Source: Mycolicibacterium phocaicum | GTDB taxonomy: Bacteria > Actinomycetota > Actinomycetes > Mycobacteriales > Mycobacteriaceae | Direction: 5' to 3' | Assembly: GCF_010731115.1 (NCBI RefSeq) | Contig: NZ_AP022616.1 | Location: 868,001-932,000 of the forward strand | DNA: 64,000 bases | Part shown: positions 1-10,058 of the stretch, piece by piece | How the letters are laid out: the number at the start of each line of letters is the position of its first letter | How positions within the stretch are numbered: position 1 is the first letter of the stretch | Notes under the pieces: model-generated | The model's database searches: none | Seen by the model: the letters and a program-made list of their open reading frames with translations, nothing else | Told to the model about the DNA's origin: nothing | Translations under genes and position numbers: made by a program

Positions 1-308
1 AGATGGTGAACTACATGCTGACCCGGCTGCGGCCCAACGAGACGGCCTGGATCGTCAATGCCATGCAGCACGTCGACCCGATCCAGCAGTGGGGTGTGTG
101 GGGCGCCGGCCCGGGCATGGCGCCCGGCAACAAGGACGGCTGGTCCGACGAGCAGGGCGGCTGGGTGACCAACACCGTCGGATTCGCCGGGCCTGGACAA
201 CGTTTCACGCTCGCCGTCATGAACGCGCTGAACGGCGCCGGCGGCAACGCGGACGGTCAGGCCACGACTACGCGGCTAAGCCAGATATTGCTGGCCGATC
301 GGCAGTAA
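1..308 (+). CDS. 3' end of a probable secreted serine hydrolase (beta-lactamase-like fold)
   Basis: This gene runs in from the left edge of the window, so only its last ~101 codons are present. The reading frame is open from base 3 and stops with TAA at 306-308. The fragment contains a WVTNTVGFAGPGQRFTLAV stretch, which looks like the last beta-strands of class A beta-lactamase-type hydrolases in actinobacteria, where a glycine/tryptophan-rich loop precedes a strand ending in a hydrophobic LAV motif. The catalytic Ser/Lys part lies outside the window, so activity cannot be judged. It is followed 9 bp later by an RDD-family membrane gene on the same strand, so the two may be co-transcribed. 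The family assignment is an inference from the C-terminal motif only. Confidence 0.5.
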   Translation, partial: MVNYMLTRLRPNETAWIVNAMQHVDPIQQWGVWGAGPGMAPGNKDGWSDEQGGWVTNTVGFAGPGQRFTLAVMNALNGAGGNADGQATTTRLSQILLADRQ

Positions 309-317
309 ATTGACGCC

Positions 318-791
318 ATGACCTATGGCGAGAACTACCCCACCTCGGGCGCTTACGGCGCACCCACCCCGGTGCATCCAGGTGACCTGCTGCCCCGCTT
401 CTTCGCGCGGTTCATCGACGGTCTGATCGTCGGCGTCCTGGCCTTCTTCGGCGCCTTCTCGATCGGCTCGATGTCCGACGTCATGGTGACCGGCCTGTTC
501 TCCGGGCTGGGCACCTTCCTGTACTTCGTGCTGTTCGAGGTGCTGGCCGGCGCGACGCCCGGCAAGATGCTGCTGGGCCTGAGTGTTCGTGGTCCCCACG
601 GGATGCCGAAGCCCGACTTCAAGCAGTCGGCCATCCGTAACTCGTTCACCCTGCTGACCATCATCCCGTGGGTCGGCGGGCTACTGGCGTTCATCGCGTA
701 CATCTACATCGCCGTCACCATCAGCTCCAGCCCATGGAAGCAGGGCCGGCACGACGAACTCGCCGGCGGTACTCAGGTGGTCAAGAAGTAG
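318..791 (+). CDS. RDD-family integral membrane protein
   Basis: This is a 157-residue protein starting at ATG 318. The N-terminus has a short polar, proline-rich stretch, followed by RFFARFIDGLIV, which carries the arginine and aspartate that give the RDD family its name. Three to four hydrophobic segments follow (about residues 32-50, 58-80, 108-128), with a GATPGKMLLGL loop typical of the family. RDD proteins are small membrane proteins whose function is mostly unknown; some have been linked to ion or osmolyte transport. It begins 9 bp after the preceding hydrolase gene, suggesting a shared transcript, and converges on the carboxylesterase gene, whose stop lies 5 bp away. Confidence 0.85.
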   Translation: MTYGENYPTSGAYGAPTPVHPGDLLPRFFARFIDGLIVGVLAFFGAFSIGSMSDVMVTGLFSGLGTFLYFVLFEVLAGATPGKMLLGLSVRGPHGMPKPDFKQSAIRNSFTLLTIIPWVGGLLAFIAYIYIAVTISSSPWKQGRHDELAGGTQVVKK

Positions 792-795
792 CGCC

Positions 796-2307
796 CTAGC
801 CGTTGACCAGCGAAAAGCCTTCCCAGGCTTGACGCTGCTCGGAGCGGGGGTCGTATTCGACGCGGGTCTTGCGGTCGAAGACGAGCACGGCGCGATCGTC
901 GGCGTCGTACCGCGGCCAGCCCTCGCCGGGGACGCCCGTCCGGGCGAATGCCCGCCACCGGTTCTGGACGTCGTTACTGATCCGCAGCGCCGACTTGCGG
1001 TCCAGGGCGGCGGTCAGCACCGAACCCAGCGGGGTCCGGTACACGTCGAAGACCGCGAGCAGTTCGGTGGCGTGCGTGGCACCCAGACCCGTCCAGTGCA
1101 GCGCCGGCGGCGCATAGTCGTACCGGTAGGCGTAGGTCGGCGCGTGGCGCATGTGCGCCGCGGCGATCTCCCAGGACGCGGTGCCGAAGGCGAAATCGCC
1201 GCCGAGCTTGATGCAGGCGTCCGCCGATTGCGGATAACCCGGATACGCCCCGGTGATCCGGGCGCGCCGTTCCGCCGGGAGGTGAGCGAGGATGCGTTCG
1301 ATCATGGCCTCGTTGGTGGGCAGCAGCTGCATGAACTTGGTGAACAGCCGGCCCTCGTCGGCATTGCTGCCAACGATCAGCGGCACCTGGTGGGCCCGCC
1401 CCTCGCGCATCGCGACCATGGGGTCTTCGGGCAGGAACTCGGTTCCGTACGCCGGCCCGGCCGGGAAGGCACCCGGCATGTCGCCGACGGCACCATGAAT
1501 GACGCGGTCCAGCGCGGCCATCAGCTCAGCCGGTCTCGCCGACATCAGCGCGGCGGCACCGTCCCGCTCGCCGGCTCCCAAGGCTTCGGCGAACTGCTTC
1601 GCGAACTGGGCGGCCGCGTCGGGTGAGCGCACCATGCCGCTGGCGGGGCTCTCCGCAATCGCCTGGTGGAAAAGACCTTTCGCCTGCGGCACGGCGAGCA
1701 GCGTCGCCACGGCGTGGGCCCCGGCGCTCTCCCCGAAAATGGTCACGTTGTCCGGATCGCCGCCGAACACGGCGATGTTGGTCCGCACCCACTTCAGCGC
1801 CGCCACCAGGTCCCGCAGGAACAGATTGTCGTCCAGCGGGTGCTCCGCCGTGGCCAAGGTGGACACATCGAAGCAGCCGAGCGCACCCAGCCGGTAGTTG
1901 GCCGAGACGAAGATGCAGCCGCGCCGCGCCAGCGCGGCACCGTCGTAGATCGGGGTCGCGGAACTGCCGAGGATGTAACCGCCACCGTGGATGAAGAACA
2001 TCACGGGCAGCGGCTCACCGGTGGGCTGCTCGGGCGTCACCACGTTCAGCGTCAGGCAGTCCTCGCCCATCGGCTGGTACTTGCCCACGCTCAGCATCGT
2101 GTACTTGCGCTCCTGCGGCGCGCAGTAGGTGAAGCCATGGCAGTAGCGCACGCCGCGCCAGGGCTGGACGGGTTGCGGGGCCCGGTAGCGCCACGGACCC
2201 ACCGGGGGCCGCGCGTAGGGTACGGAACGCCAGCGGTGCACGCCGTCGCGGGTGAACCCCTCGATGGTTCCGCTGTCGATAGTCACGCGGACGGTACGTT
2301 CGTGCAT
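796..2307 (-). CDS. Type B carboxylesterase (alpha/beta hydrolase)
   Basis: This 503-residue protein has the architecture of type B carboxylesterases (para-nitrobenzyl esterase / cholinesterase family). Visible motifs are the N-terminal PYARPPVG, the oxyanion-hole region FFIHGGGY, the nucleophile elbow GESAGAHAV carrying the catalytic serine, an acidic residue in SNADEGRLF, and the likely catalytic histidine in GATHATEL. There is no signal peptide, so a cytosolic location is likely. The chosen ATG at 2307 puts the family's N-terminal strand (TIDSGTIEGF) at the start of the protein. It is divergently transcribed from the lipoprotein gene at 2387, leaving about 80 bp for both promoters. The physiological substrate cannot be deduced. 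Confidence 0.9.
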   Translation of the reverse strand: MHERTVRVTIDSGTIEGFTRDGVHRWRSVPYARPPVGPWRYRAPQPVQPWRGVRYCHGFTYCAPQERKYTMLSVGKYQPMGEDCLTLNVVTPEQPTGEPLPVMFFIHGGGYILGSSATPIYDGAALARRGCIFVSANYRLGALGCFDVSTLATAEHPLDDNLFLRDLVAALKWVRTNIAVFGGDPDNVTIFGESAGAHAVATLLAVPQAKGLFHQAIAESPASGMVRSPDAAAQFAKQFAEALGAGERDGAAALMSARPAELMAALDRVIHGAVGDMPGAFPAGPAYGTEFLPEDPMVAMREGRAHQVPLIVGSNADEGRLFTKFMQLLPTNEAMIERILAHLPAERRARITGAYPGYPQSADACIKLGGDFAFGTASWEIAAAHMRHAPTYAYRYDYAPPALHWTGLGATHATELLAVFDVYRTPLGSVLTAALDRKSALRISNDVQNRWRAFARTGVPGEGWPRYDADDRAVLVFDRKTRVEYDPRSEQRQAWEGFSLVNG

Positions 2308-2386
2308 AAATGGACACTATCGAAAATCTGTAATCCTCGGGGTGCCTGAACCGCGTGTTGGGGTGGTGCCGGTTACCCTGGCGGGC

Positions 2387-3085
2387 ATGCGACTTCCGGT
2401 GGCCCTCGCGGCATGTGCCCTGGTTGCCGGTTGTGCCGCCAATTCGGACCAGCACGGACAGCCCGGCGTGGCGATCTCCGAGCCGTCACTGTCGGCCACC
2501 GCACCGGCGAGTCGTCCCCCGGCTCCGGCGCCCAAGGCCGCGCCCACGACGCCGCCGCCCGCGGGTGCGCCCGTCGCCGACGTGATCGCCTGGGTGGAGG
2601 CCGGCACGCCCGCCGACCCGGCCGGGTTCCACACCGCGACACGCGACGGCGCGCCCACCGATCTGGGCACCGACATCGCGTTCACCACGGCGTCGGGCGC
2701 CAACTGCATCACCGACAAGGGCTTCAACGGTGCACTGGCATGCCTGATGCACCTGACGTCCCCACCGCCGCAACCGGCCGACACCTACGGCCACTGGGTC
2801 GGCGGCTGGGTCGATTTCGAAGGACCCACCGCGGAAGTCGGTTCGGTACACGGGGATCCAGGGCGTTTCAACGCCGGCACCGGACCCAAACTGAAGGACG
2901 GCCAGAGCCTGCGGTTCGGCGACTATCAATGCCGCGCCGACGCCACCGGGCCGGTCTGCGTGAATTACGCGCGCCGTACCGCGGTCCGGTTCAGCAACGC
3001 CGGCATCCAGACCTTCGGTTGCCTGACGCCGGTGCTGCCGGCGCCCGAAGGCGTCGGGCTGAAGTTCGCCTGCACGACAGCCTGA
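2387..3085 (+). CDS. Putative mycobacterial lipoprotein of unknown function
   Basis: This 232-residue protein starts at ATG 2387, which leads directly into a short signal peptide (MRLPVALAACALVAGC). The signal ends in a good lipobox (L-V-A-G-C), so the mature protein is probably lipid-anchored on the outer face of the membrane. A proline/alanine-rich linker (about residues 30-65) is followed by a globular domain of about 160 residues with four cysteines that could form disulfides. An in-frame start far upstream (2252) would overlap the divergent esterase gene and bury the signal peptide, so it was rejected. I recognise the domain as a conserved mycobacterial hypothetical type but cannot assign a function. 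Confidence 0.75.
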   Translation: MRLPVALAACALVAGCAANSDQHGQPGVAISEPSLSATAPASRPPAPAPKAAPTTPPPAGAPVADVIAWVEAGTPADPAGFHTATRDGAPTDLGTDIAFTTASGANCITDKGFNGALACLMHLTSPPPQPADTYGHWVGGWVDFEGPTAEVGSVHGDPGRFNAGTGPKLKDGQSLRFGDYQCRADATGPVCVNYARRTAVRFSNAGIQTFGCLTPVLPAPEGVGLKFACTTA

Positions 3086-3088
3086 GCA

Positions 3089-3319
3089 TCAATTCGCCGC
3101 CGCGACAGTCGCTTTCGGTTCGTGGACGGTCGGGCCCGGCGCGGCTTCGTAGAGCGCTTCGATCTCTGCGGCGTACTTCTCGACGACGGGGCGCCGTTTG
3201 AGCTTCATGGTCAGCGTGATCACGTCTCCGGCGGTGCGCAGTGCGACGGCGTCCGGATCGATCGCCGCTGTCAGCTGGAACGCTTCACACAAAGTGGTCG
3301 GATGCTGCGCTTCAGACAT
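3089..3319 (-). pseudogene. Internally deleted acyl-CoA synthetase remnant (FadD11-like)
   Basis: This short 76-codon frame begins like a long-chain acyl-CoA synthetase N-terminus (TLCEAFQLTAAIDPDAVALR, residues 9-28). After about 35 residues it jumps to the typical C-terminal end of the same family (MKLKRRPVVEKYAAEIEALY, residues 38-57). The roughly 500 residues in between, including the ATP/AMP-binding motifs, are absent. The frame is preserved across the junction, so the ORF is still open but cannot encode an active enzyme. In M. tuberculosis, fadD11 genes lie close to dnaE1 (Rv1549-Rv1550), which fits this position. I interpret it as an in-frame deletion scar; a genuine small gene is the less likely alternative. 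Confidence 0.7.
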
Positions 3320-3455
3320 TCCGGTGTCCCTCCTCGATGGGCCTCATGATCGAAGCACATCGCCGGCGTCTCATGGCACCACAGCGCGAAATCCACAGGG
3401 CGCTAAACATTTTGGGCTGAACGTTCAGCGCCAATGGGGGCGTATGGTCGGAACG

Positions 3456-4289
3456 ATGGGAATAGCTGTGACGTCGCTGACGCCTGTCGAACAGACTGCT
3501 CTGCTCACCGTGTACGCGCGGGCTCTGGACAACCGCAAGCCCCGCTCGATTCTCCGCGACACCTGGGCGGACGCCGCCGTCGCGGCAATCGACTATGACT
3601 TCGCCGCGCTGGGCGTCCAGACCAGCGTGGTCTGCCAGACCGCGCTGCGCGCCAAGATGCTCGATGCCCGCGTATCGGCGTTCACCGCAGCACACCCTGA
3701 TGCGGCCGTGGTCGATCTGGGCGGTGGCCTCGACAGCGGCTTCTATCGGGTGGCCCCACCGCCGACGGTCGATTGGTACACCGTGGACCTGGCCGCCATT
3801 TCTGCGCTGCGCGACCAGATGCTGCCGGCGAACCCCCACTCTCATACGGTGGTGGCGTCGGTTGCCGAAACGAACTGGGCCGCAACGATTCCTGCGGACC
3901 GTCCCACCATGCTGGTGGCAGATGGCCTGTTCGCATTCCTGACCGAGCCCGTCATCGCCGGCGTGTTTCGCAGTGTCACCGCACACTTCCACCGCGGCGA
4001 GCTGGCGTTCAACGACTACGGACAGTTCGGGCCGGTCAGCCTGGCGGCGTTCAAGTACCTGCCGCAGAAGATGTTCAAAGACGTTGGCAGCCAACTGGGT
4101 TATGCGGGTTTCAAGGATGCACGTCACCCCCTGACGTGGAATCCCCGAATGCAACTCGTCGAAGAAGCCAGCCTGGCCCACCAGCCCGAGGTCGACCTGT
4201 TTCCCCGGGTGCTACGGATCGCCACCCGGCTGACGGGGCGCACCCGCGCGGGCGCGCGGAAGGCCCGGATCCTGCGCTACCGCTTCTGA
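3456..4289 (+). CDS. Class I SAM-dependent methyltransferase, leucine carboxyl methyltransferase-like
   Basis: A protein of about 277 residues if translated from ATG 3456; an alternative ATG lies 12 bp upstream at 3444. Motif I for S-adenosylmethionine binding is visible as VVDLGGGLDSGFYRV (about residues 80-95). It is followed by an acidic strand end (YTVDLAAI) and a later MLVADGLFAFL strand. This pattern matches the leucine carboxyl methyltransferase-like / TcmP-like O-methyltransferases that are abundant in mycobacteria. These enzymes transfer a methyl group from SAM, usually to a hydroxyl or carboxyl of a small molecule; the substrate here is unknown. It converges on dnaE1, whose stop is only 7 bp away. 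Confidence 0.8.
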   Translation: MGIAVTSLTPVEQTALLTVYARALDNRKPRSILRDTWADAAVAAIDYDFAALGVQTSVVCQTALRAKMLDARVSAFTAAHPDAAVVDLGGGLDSGFYRVAPPPTVDWYTVDLAAISALRDQMLPANPHSHTVVASVAETNWAATIPADRPTMLVADGLFAFLTEPVIAGVFRSVTAHFHRGELAFNDYGQFGPVSLAAFKYLPQKMFKDVGSQLGYAGFKDARHPLTWNPRMQLVEEASLAHQPEVDLFPRVLRIATRLTGRTRAGARKARILRYRF

Positions 4290-4296
4290 ACCGGCA

Positions 4297-7200
4297 CTAT
4301 CCGCCGAGGCAGCCCGGCCCCAGCAGTGCCTTCAGGTCGCCCATCAACGCCGACGACGGTGTCACGCGCAGCGTCTGGTCCAGTTCCAGAGTGGTGATGC
4401 GGTCTCCACTGATGAGCCGCAGATGCACCTGAGAGGTGCCCGGGTGGTGGGCCAGCACCTGCTTGAGCGCACTGACCTTCTCCGGGGTGCACTGCCGCGT
4501 CGGCAGGCTCACCGCGAGCGGACGGTCGGCCTGCGCGTTCGAGAAGTCGGGCACCACAAGGTCACTGGCGAAGATCGACACCCGCTCGTCTTCGACGCGC
4601 GCCTTGCCGCTCACCAGCACGATGGCGTCGTCCATGATGTCGGCACCGAACACGGCATAGGTCTTCGGGAAGAAGTTCACCGTCACCGAACCGTTGAGAT
4701 CTTCCAATTGCGCTGAGGCCCAGGGCAATCCCTGCTTGTTGACGCGCCGGACCACGCCCGCCAGGATGCCGCCGATGCGGACCTGGCTGTCGTTGGCGAC
4801 AGCGCCTTCGAGGATGGCCGGAATCTGGGTGTCCACCTGCGCGTTGAGCAGGTGCGCGACACCGTTGAGCGGATGGCCGGAAACGTACAGGCCCAGCATC
4901 TCTCGCTCCAGGGCGAGCTTGTGCTTGTCGTCCCACTCGTCGTCGGGCACCTTGATGGTGAAGGCCGCGTCCCCGGCATCCCCGGCGTCACCGCCGCCGA
5001 ACAGATCGAACTGACCCATGGCCTCGGCCTTCTTGGTGCCGAGCACCGAGTCGACCGCATCGGCGTGCACCAGGAACAGGCCCTTGCGGGCATGGCCCAG
5101 CGAGTCGAAAGCGCCTGCCTTGACCAGAGATTCGGTGACCCGCTTGTTGCAGGCCGTGATGTCGATCTTGCTGAGGTAGTCGGAGAAATCGGTGTATTTC
5201 CCCTTGTCGGTCCGGCCCGCGATGATGGACTGCACCACGTTGGCGCCGACGTTGCGCACACCGCCCAGCCCATACCGGATGTCCTTGCCGACCGAGGCGA
5301 AGTTGTGCACCGATTCGTTGACATCCGGTGGCAGCACCGTGATTCCCAGGCGGCGGCAATCCGCCAGGTATATCGCGGCCTTGTCCTTGTCATCACCGAC
5401 CGAGGTCAGCAGCCCAGCCATGTACTCGGCCGGATAGTTGGCCTTGAGATACGCGGTCCAGAACGACACCAGGCCGTAGCCGGCGGCGTGCGACTTGTTG
5501 AACGCGTAGCCGGCGAACGGCAGCACGGTGTCCCACAACGCGGTGATGGCCGCCTGCGAGAAGCCGTTCTGCTTCATACCGTCGGCGAAGCCGCCGTAGG
5601 CCTCGTCGAGGATTTCCTTCTTCTTCTTACCCATCGCGCGACGCAGCAGGTCTGCTTGGCCGAGCGAGTAGCCCGCGACCTTCTGTGCGATGTGCATGAT
5701 CTGTTCTTGGTAGACGATCAGACCGTAAGTCTCGGAAAGGATGTCGCGCAGCGGCTCTTCGAGCTCCGGGTGGATGGGCTTGATCTCCTGCAGCCCGTTC
5801 TTGCGCTTCGCGTAGTCGGTGTGCGCGTCCACGCCCATCGGACCCGGTCGGTACAGCGCCAGGACGGCCACGATGTCCTCGAAGCCGGTCGGCCGCATCA
5901 GTTTCAGCAGATCGCGCATCGCGGATCCGTCGAGCTGGAACACGCCCAGCGTGTCGCCGCGCGCCAGCAGCTCGTAGGTTTTCGGGTCGTCCAGGCTCAG
6001 GTGGTCGAGGTCCAGATCGATGCCCCGGTTGGCCTTGATGTTCTCCAGCGCGTCACCGATGACGGTGAGGTTGCGCAGGCCCAGGAAGTCCATCTTCAAC
6101 AGGCCGATGGCCTCACACGACGGGTAGTCCCAGCCGGTGATGATGGCGCCGTCCTGGGCGCGCTTCCACATCGGGATGGCGTCGATGAGCGGTTCGGAGC
6201 TCATGATCACCGCACAGGCGTGCACACCCGCGTTGCGGACCAGCCCCTCCAGACCGCGGGCGGTCTCGTAGATGGTGCGCACGTCGGGGTCGGTGTCGAT
6301 CAGCGCGCGGACCTCGGCGGCTTCCTTGTACCGCTCGTGGTTGGGGTCGGTGATCCCCGCCACCGAGATGTCCTTGGCCATGATCGGCGGCGGCAGCGCC
6401 TTGGTGATGCGGTCGGCGATGGCGAAGCCCGGCTGCCCGTAATGGACTCGAGCCGAATCCTTCAGTGCCGCTTTGGTTTTGATGGTACCGAAGGTGATGA
6501 CCTGGGCGACGCGGTCACTGCCCCACTTCTCGCTGGCGTAACGCACCATCTCGCCGCGGCGGCGGTCGTCGAAGTCGATGTCGATATCGGGCATCGACAC
6601 ACGCTCGGGGTTGAGGAACCGCTCGAACAGCAGACCGTGCGGGATCGGGTCGATGTTGGTGATGCCCATCGCCCACGCCACCAGCGAACCTGCGGCCGAA
6701 CCTCGGCCGGGGCCGACCCAGATTCCCACTTCGCGCGCGTGGCTGATGAGGTCACCGACGACGAGAAAGTACGCCGGGAAGCCCATCTGCACGATGACGC
6801 TGATCTCGTACTCGGCGCGATCGAGGTACTCCTGCGGCGGGCCGCCCGGGAAGCGCCGGTCCAGACCACGCAGCACCTCTTTGCGCAGCCACGTGGCCTG
6901 CGTCTCGCCCTCGGGCACCGGGAAGATCGGCATCCGGTCGTGGAACTTCCAGACATCGGCATAGGACTCGACGCGCTCGGCGATCAGCAACGTCGAATCA
7001 CAGGCACCGGGTACCTGGTGATCCCACATGGCCCGCATGTCCTCGGCCGACTTGAGGTAGTAGCCGTCACCGTCGAACTTGAACCGCGTGGGGTCCGACA
7101 GCGTCTTGCCGGTCTGGATACACAGCAGCGCCTCGTGGTTGTGCGAGGCCTCGCGGGTGACGTAGTGGCAGTCGTTGGTGGCGAGCGGCGGGATGCCCAG

Positions 7201-7830
7201 CTTCTTGCCGATGTCCAGCAGGCCCTCGCGAACCCGGCGCTCGATCTCGATGCCGTGGTCCATCAGTTCGAGGAAGAAGTTCTCCTTGCCGAAGATCTCC
7301 TGCCACTTCGCGGCGGCCTCGACGGCTTCCTTCTCGTGACCGAGCCGCAGCCGGGTCTGCACCTCACCCGACGGGCAGCCGGTCGTGGCGATGATGCCCG
7401 CCGAGTGCTCGGCGATGATCTCGGCGTCCATGCGGGACCACTTGCCGAGCTGTCCCTCGAACGACGCCAGCGACGACAGCTTGAACAGGTTGCGCAGACC
7501 GGTCGCGTTCTCCGCGACCATCGTCATGTGGGTGTACGAACCACTACCCGAGACGTCGTCGCTCTTCTGGCTCGGATCGCCCCAGGTGACGCGCTTGGTG
7601 TTGAAGCGCGACGCGGGCGCGATGTACGCCTCGATACCGATGATCGGCTTGATGCCCTCTTTGGTGGCGGTGTTGTAGAACTCGCTGGCGCCGAACATGT
7701 TTCCGTGGTCGGTCATGCCGATTGCCGGCATACCCAACCGGATGGCTTCCTGCACCATCGGCTTGACCTTCGCCGCACCGTCCAGCATCGAGTACTCGGT
7801 GTGATTGTGGAGGTGCACGAACTGGCTCAT
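4297..7830 (-). CDS. dnaE1: DNA polymerase III alpha subunit, the replicative polymerase
   Basis: This 1,177-residue protein, of the usual length for mycobacterial DnaE1, starts at ATG 7830. The N-terminal PHP domain is clear ([17 protein letters not shown], then [11 protein letters not shown]); in mycobacteria it provides the proofreading exonuclease. The polymerase active-site motif [12 protein letters not shown] (about residues 410-420) supplies two catalytic aspartates. Fingers, helix-hairpin-helix and C-terminal OB-fold ([16 protein letters not shown] strand) regions follow in the normal order. It is the chromosomal replicase core and essential in the family. It stands alone, flanked by a convergent methyltransferase and followed upstream by a tetR-type gene on the same strand 67 bp away. 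No lesion is visible. Confidence 0.98.
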   Translation of the reverse strand: MSQFVHLHNHTEYSMLDGAAKVKPMVQEAIRLGMPAIGMTDHGNMFGASEFYNTATKEGIKPIIGIEAYIAPASRFNTKRVTWGDPSQKSDDVSGSGSYTHMTMVAENATGLRNLFKLSSLASFEGQLGKWSRMDAEIIAEHSAGIIATTGCPSGEVQTRLRLGHEKEAVEAAAKWQEIFGKENFFLELMDHGIEIERRVREGLLDIGKKLGIPPLATNDCHYVTREASHNHEALLCIQTGKTLSDPTRFKFDGDGYYLKSAEDMRAMWDHQVPGACDSTLLIAERVESYADVWKFHDRMPIFPVPEGETQATWLRKEVLRGLDRRFPGGPPQEYLDRAEYEISVIVQMGFPAYFLVVGDLISHAREVGIWVGPGRGSAAGSLVAWAMGITNIDPIPHGLLFERFLNPERVSMPDIDIDFDDRRRGEMVRYASEKWGSDRVAQVITFGTIKTKAALKDSARVHYGQPGFAIADRITKALPPPIMAKDISVAGITDPNHERYKEAAEVRALIDTDPDVRTIYETARGLEGLVRNAGVHACAVIMSSEPLIDAIPMWKRAQDGAIITGWDYPSCEAIGLLKMDFLGLRNLTVIGDALENIKANRGIDLDLDHLSLDDPKTYELLARGDTLGVFQLDGSAMRDLLKLMRPTGFEDIVAVLALYRPGPMGVDAHTDYAKRKNGLQEIKPIHPELEEPLRDILSETYGLIVYQEQIMHIAQKVAGYSLGQADLLRRAMGKKKKEILDEAYGGFADGMKQNGFSQAAITALWDTVLPFAGYAFNKSHAAGYGLVSFWTAYLKANYPAEYMAGLLTSVGDDKDKAAIYLADCRRLGITVLPPDVNESVHNFASVGKDIRYGLGGVRNVGANVVQSIIAGRTDKGKYTDFSDYLSKIDITACNKRVTESLVKAGAFDSLGHARKGLFLVHADAVDSVLGTKKAEAMGQFDLFGGGDAGDAGDAAFTIKVPDDEWDDKHKLALEREMLGLYVSGHPLNGVAHLLNAQVDTQIPAILEGAVANDSQVRIGGILAGVVRRVNKQGLPWASAQLEDLNGSVTVNFFPKTYAVFGADIMDDAIVLVSGKARVEDERVSIFASDLVVPDFSNAQADRPLAVSLPTRQCTPEKVSALKQVLAHHPGTSQVHLRLISGDRITTLELDQTLRVTPSSALMGDLKALLGPGCLGG

Positions 7831-7897
7831 AGAGCTGCCAGTCTAAAACGGGCCACCGACACCTCTCGGCGTGTCGGGCGCTGTGTCGTCGGCGGGA

Positions 7898-8563
7898 CTA
7901 CGACGTGGGCGCGGCCGCTGTTGCCACGGGACCCACCAGCAACCCCTTGTGCAACACCTGTTGCAGTTGCTTAGTTACCGCTTCGACGCGATCCCGGTCG
8001 GCCACGAGCCCGGCATAGAAGCCGAGCCCCCACACCATGGTGTAGAGCAGGTCCGCCACAGGGGCCACAGCCGTCTCGGCAGGCAACTCACCGCGCGCCA
8101 CGGCGTCGCGCACGGCCTGGTCCATGAATTTGCGGACGGCCGCCTTCGCGTCCCTGCGCGGGGCCGGCAACCGGTCGGCCTCCAGATAGGAGCTGACCAG
8201 CAGCGCCACACTGCCCGGTTCATGGACACCAGCGTTGCGGAATTCGGTGACGAGTACCGAAATCTGTGCTGGAAGAGTGGATTCCGCTCCGGCACGGGCG
8301 ATGCAGAGGTCGATCGTCGTGGCGATCTCGTTCAGCAGGCAGTGGTAGATGTCCTCGCGCGTCTGGAAGTGGTAATGCAGCGTGGGACGACTCAACTCGG
8401 CGATCTCGGCGATCGCCTGGATGGTGGTGGCGTGGTAGCCACGGACTGCGATCGCCTCGCGCGCGGCGTCCAGGATGCGCGCCCGCGTCTGCGCCGAATC
8501 GGTGCCCGCCGGGCGACCCCGGCGGCGTGTCGCCTTCACTGGGAGAACATCGAGATGCACCAT
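7898..8563 (-). CDS. TetR-family transcriptional regulator
   Basis: A regulator of about 221 residues. The ATG at 8563 is preferred over a GTG 15 bp upstream because a GAGGA sequence sits at a good distance before it. The N-terminal helix-turn-helix is typical: RARILDAAREAIAVRGYHAT, then a recognition region ending in PTLHYHFQTREDIY (about residues 20-70). The C-terminal ligand/dimer domain is helical and not diagnostic, but the arrangement HYHFxxREDI is characteristic of TetR. Its target is unknown. No obvious autoregulatory palindrome was found in the short upstream stretch, and the next gene in the same direction lies over 500 bp upstream. Confidence 0.9.
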   Translation of the reverse strand: MVHLDVLPVKATRRRGRPAGTDSAQTRARILDAAREAIAVRGYHATTIQAIAEIAELSRPTLHYHFQTREDIYHCLLNEIATTIDLCIARAGAESTLPAQISVLVTEFRNAGVHEPGSVALLVSSYLEADRLPAPRRDAKAAVRKFMDQAVRDAVARGELPAETAVAPVADLLYTMVWGLGFYAGLVADRDRVEAVTKQLQQVLHKGLLVGPVATAAAPTS

Positions 8564-9140
8564 GCCACGTCCTCGCACAGAAAGGGATATTTACGAATTC
8601 AGCAAACTCTAAGACATAGCTGATACGTGGTCAACCGCAACCTCGACAACGGCCGGTCGACTTGCCTCGCGAGAACCCTGGGCAGGGTCCATTCGGTCCG
8701 GTGACCACCACAGACGGCGTCATGCCCGGCGGTCGATCGGCGGCGCGTTCCGCGATGGCGACGAGCACCGCAATTCATTTGCCCGAAAATTTGTCGCCGA
8801 CGTAGAGATCCGGCAACCGAATCGGGGTCTCGATGGGGCCCTCGCCGAGCGCCACGAACCACCCCAGCACGAAAGCATCGAATATCCAACATGTCGTCAG
8901 CAGCGGCCATCCGCGCCCGCCAACTGGTCAACCAGAAGGTGCCCAATGGTGAGTCCGAGCTGAAACTCCTTGCGGTACTCAATGATTCGCGCCGGGATTT
9001 GCTCGACGTGGGGACCGACGCGGGCGTCTATTCGCAGATGCCGCAAAGTCGGTCGGTGGAAACGCTCACGCGACCACGTCAACAACTTCATCTTTGTTCA
9101 TTCCGACAACGCGGCGCAGCCGACGAGTACCGGCAGGTCT
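8564..9140 (-). other. Gene-poor stretch with possible decayed coding remnants
   Basis: About 577 bp lie between the tetR start and the rarD stop. Short open frames exist on both strands, but none has a credible start, a recognised motif or family-like composition. On the minus strand around 8780-8900 there is a short peptide-like stretch ending in LPDLYVGDKFSGK and a stop, and on the same strand around 8900-9050 another frame. These could be the broken pieces of a former gene, but I cannot name a family. No hairpin terminator stands out. Confidence 0.35.
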
Positions 9141-10058
9141 TCACCGGCCGCTCGCACCGTCCGCGACCGGGGCCCGGCCGCGCCTTATCGCATCGCCGGT
9201 GAACACCGCGAGTGCGACCCAGATCAAGACAAAGCCGGCCCACCGTCCCACCGGCATCGGCTCGTGGCCGACAATCACGCCCCAGGCCATCTGCAACGCC
9301 GGTGTCAGATACTGCAACAGACCCATCGTCACGAGCGGGAGTCGCTGTGCCGCACCGGCGAACATCAGCAATGGGATTGCGGTCACCGGGCCGCACAACA
9401 TCATCAGGACCGTATGGCCGGCCCCCAGCTCGGGCACCGTCGCCTGCCCGGCAACCGCGAGGACGACAAGATAGGCCAGTGCGAACGGGGCGGCCACACC
9501 CGCCTCGACGCCGACGCTCACCCGCGGGTCGGCGCGCACCACCTTCTTGACCGCGCCGTACACCCCGAACGACACCGCGACGCCGAGGCCGATCGCCGGG
9601 ACTTCCCCGGCCTGCACCGCCAGCACGACCACCGCGACCATGGCGATGGCCAGCGCGGCCGCCTGTGCGCGGTTCAGCCGCTCGCCGAACAGCGCCACGC
9701 CCAGCGCCACACTCACCAGCGGGTTGACGAAGTAACCCAGTGCCGCGTCGACCACGTGGCCATTGTTGACCGCGTAGATGTAGATGCCCCAGTTCAGCGA
9801 GATCAACGCCGACGCACACACCAACAGTCCCCAGGTGCGGCCCGACAAGCGGCGCAGATCACCCAGTCGGCGACCCGCGGCCAGCACCACGAACATCAGC
9901 AGCACCGTCCACACGATGCGATGGGCCAGCACCTCGAAGGCACTCGCCGGCTTCAACAACGGGAAGAACGCGGGAAACAGACCCCACGAGCCGTAGGCGC
10001 CGAGCCCCAGCACTAATCCCCGGTTCTGGTTCGAAGTGGCCGTCGCGGTAGTGGTCAC
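9141..10058 (-). CDS. rarD: RarD-type EamA-family inner-membrane transporter
   Basis: This 305-residue protein has ten predicted hydrophobic segments arranged as two EamA repeats. The first half contains [10 protein letters not shown] and [27 protein letters not shown], split here only by position, which are hallmark segments of the RarD group. The second half contains [11 protein letters not shown]. RarD was named for an association with chloramphenicol sensitivity in Pseudomonas; its substrate is not established. The start ATG at 10058 overlaps the stop of the upstream pseudouridine synthase gene by 4 bp (ATGA type), so translation of the two is probably coupled. The gene is followed by a gene-poor region. 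Confidence 0.9.
   Translation of the reverse strand: MTTTATATSNQNRGLVLGLGAYGSWGLFPAFFPLLKPASAFEVLAHRIVWTVLLMFVVLAAGRRLGDLRRLSGRTWGLLVCASALISLNWGIYIYAVNNGHVVDAALGYFVNPLVSVALGVALFGERLNRAQAAALAIAMVAVVVLAVQAGEVPAIGLGVAVSFGVYGAVKKVVRADPRVSVGVEAGVAAPFALAYLVVLAVAGQATVPELGAGHTVLMMLCGPVTAIPLLMFAGAAQRLPLVTMGLLQYLTPALQMAWGVIVGHEPMPVGRWAGFVLIWVALAVFTGDAIRRGRAPVADGASGR

Noticed and set aside
4852..7974. A 1,040-codon open frame on the plus strand opposite dnaE1
   Set aside because: It is antisense to a perfectly conserved dnaE1 and is explained by high third-position GC; no protein motif was recognised.
8599..8982. A 127-codon minus-strand frame between tetR and rarD
   Set aside because: Arginine-rich, low-complexity composition and no family resemblance; at best a decayed remnant.
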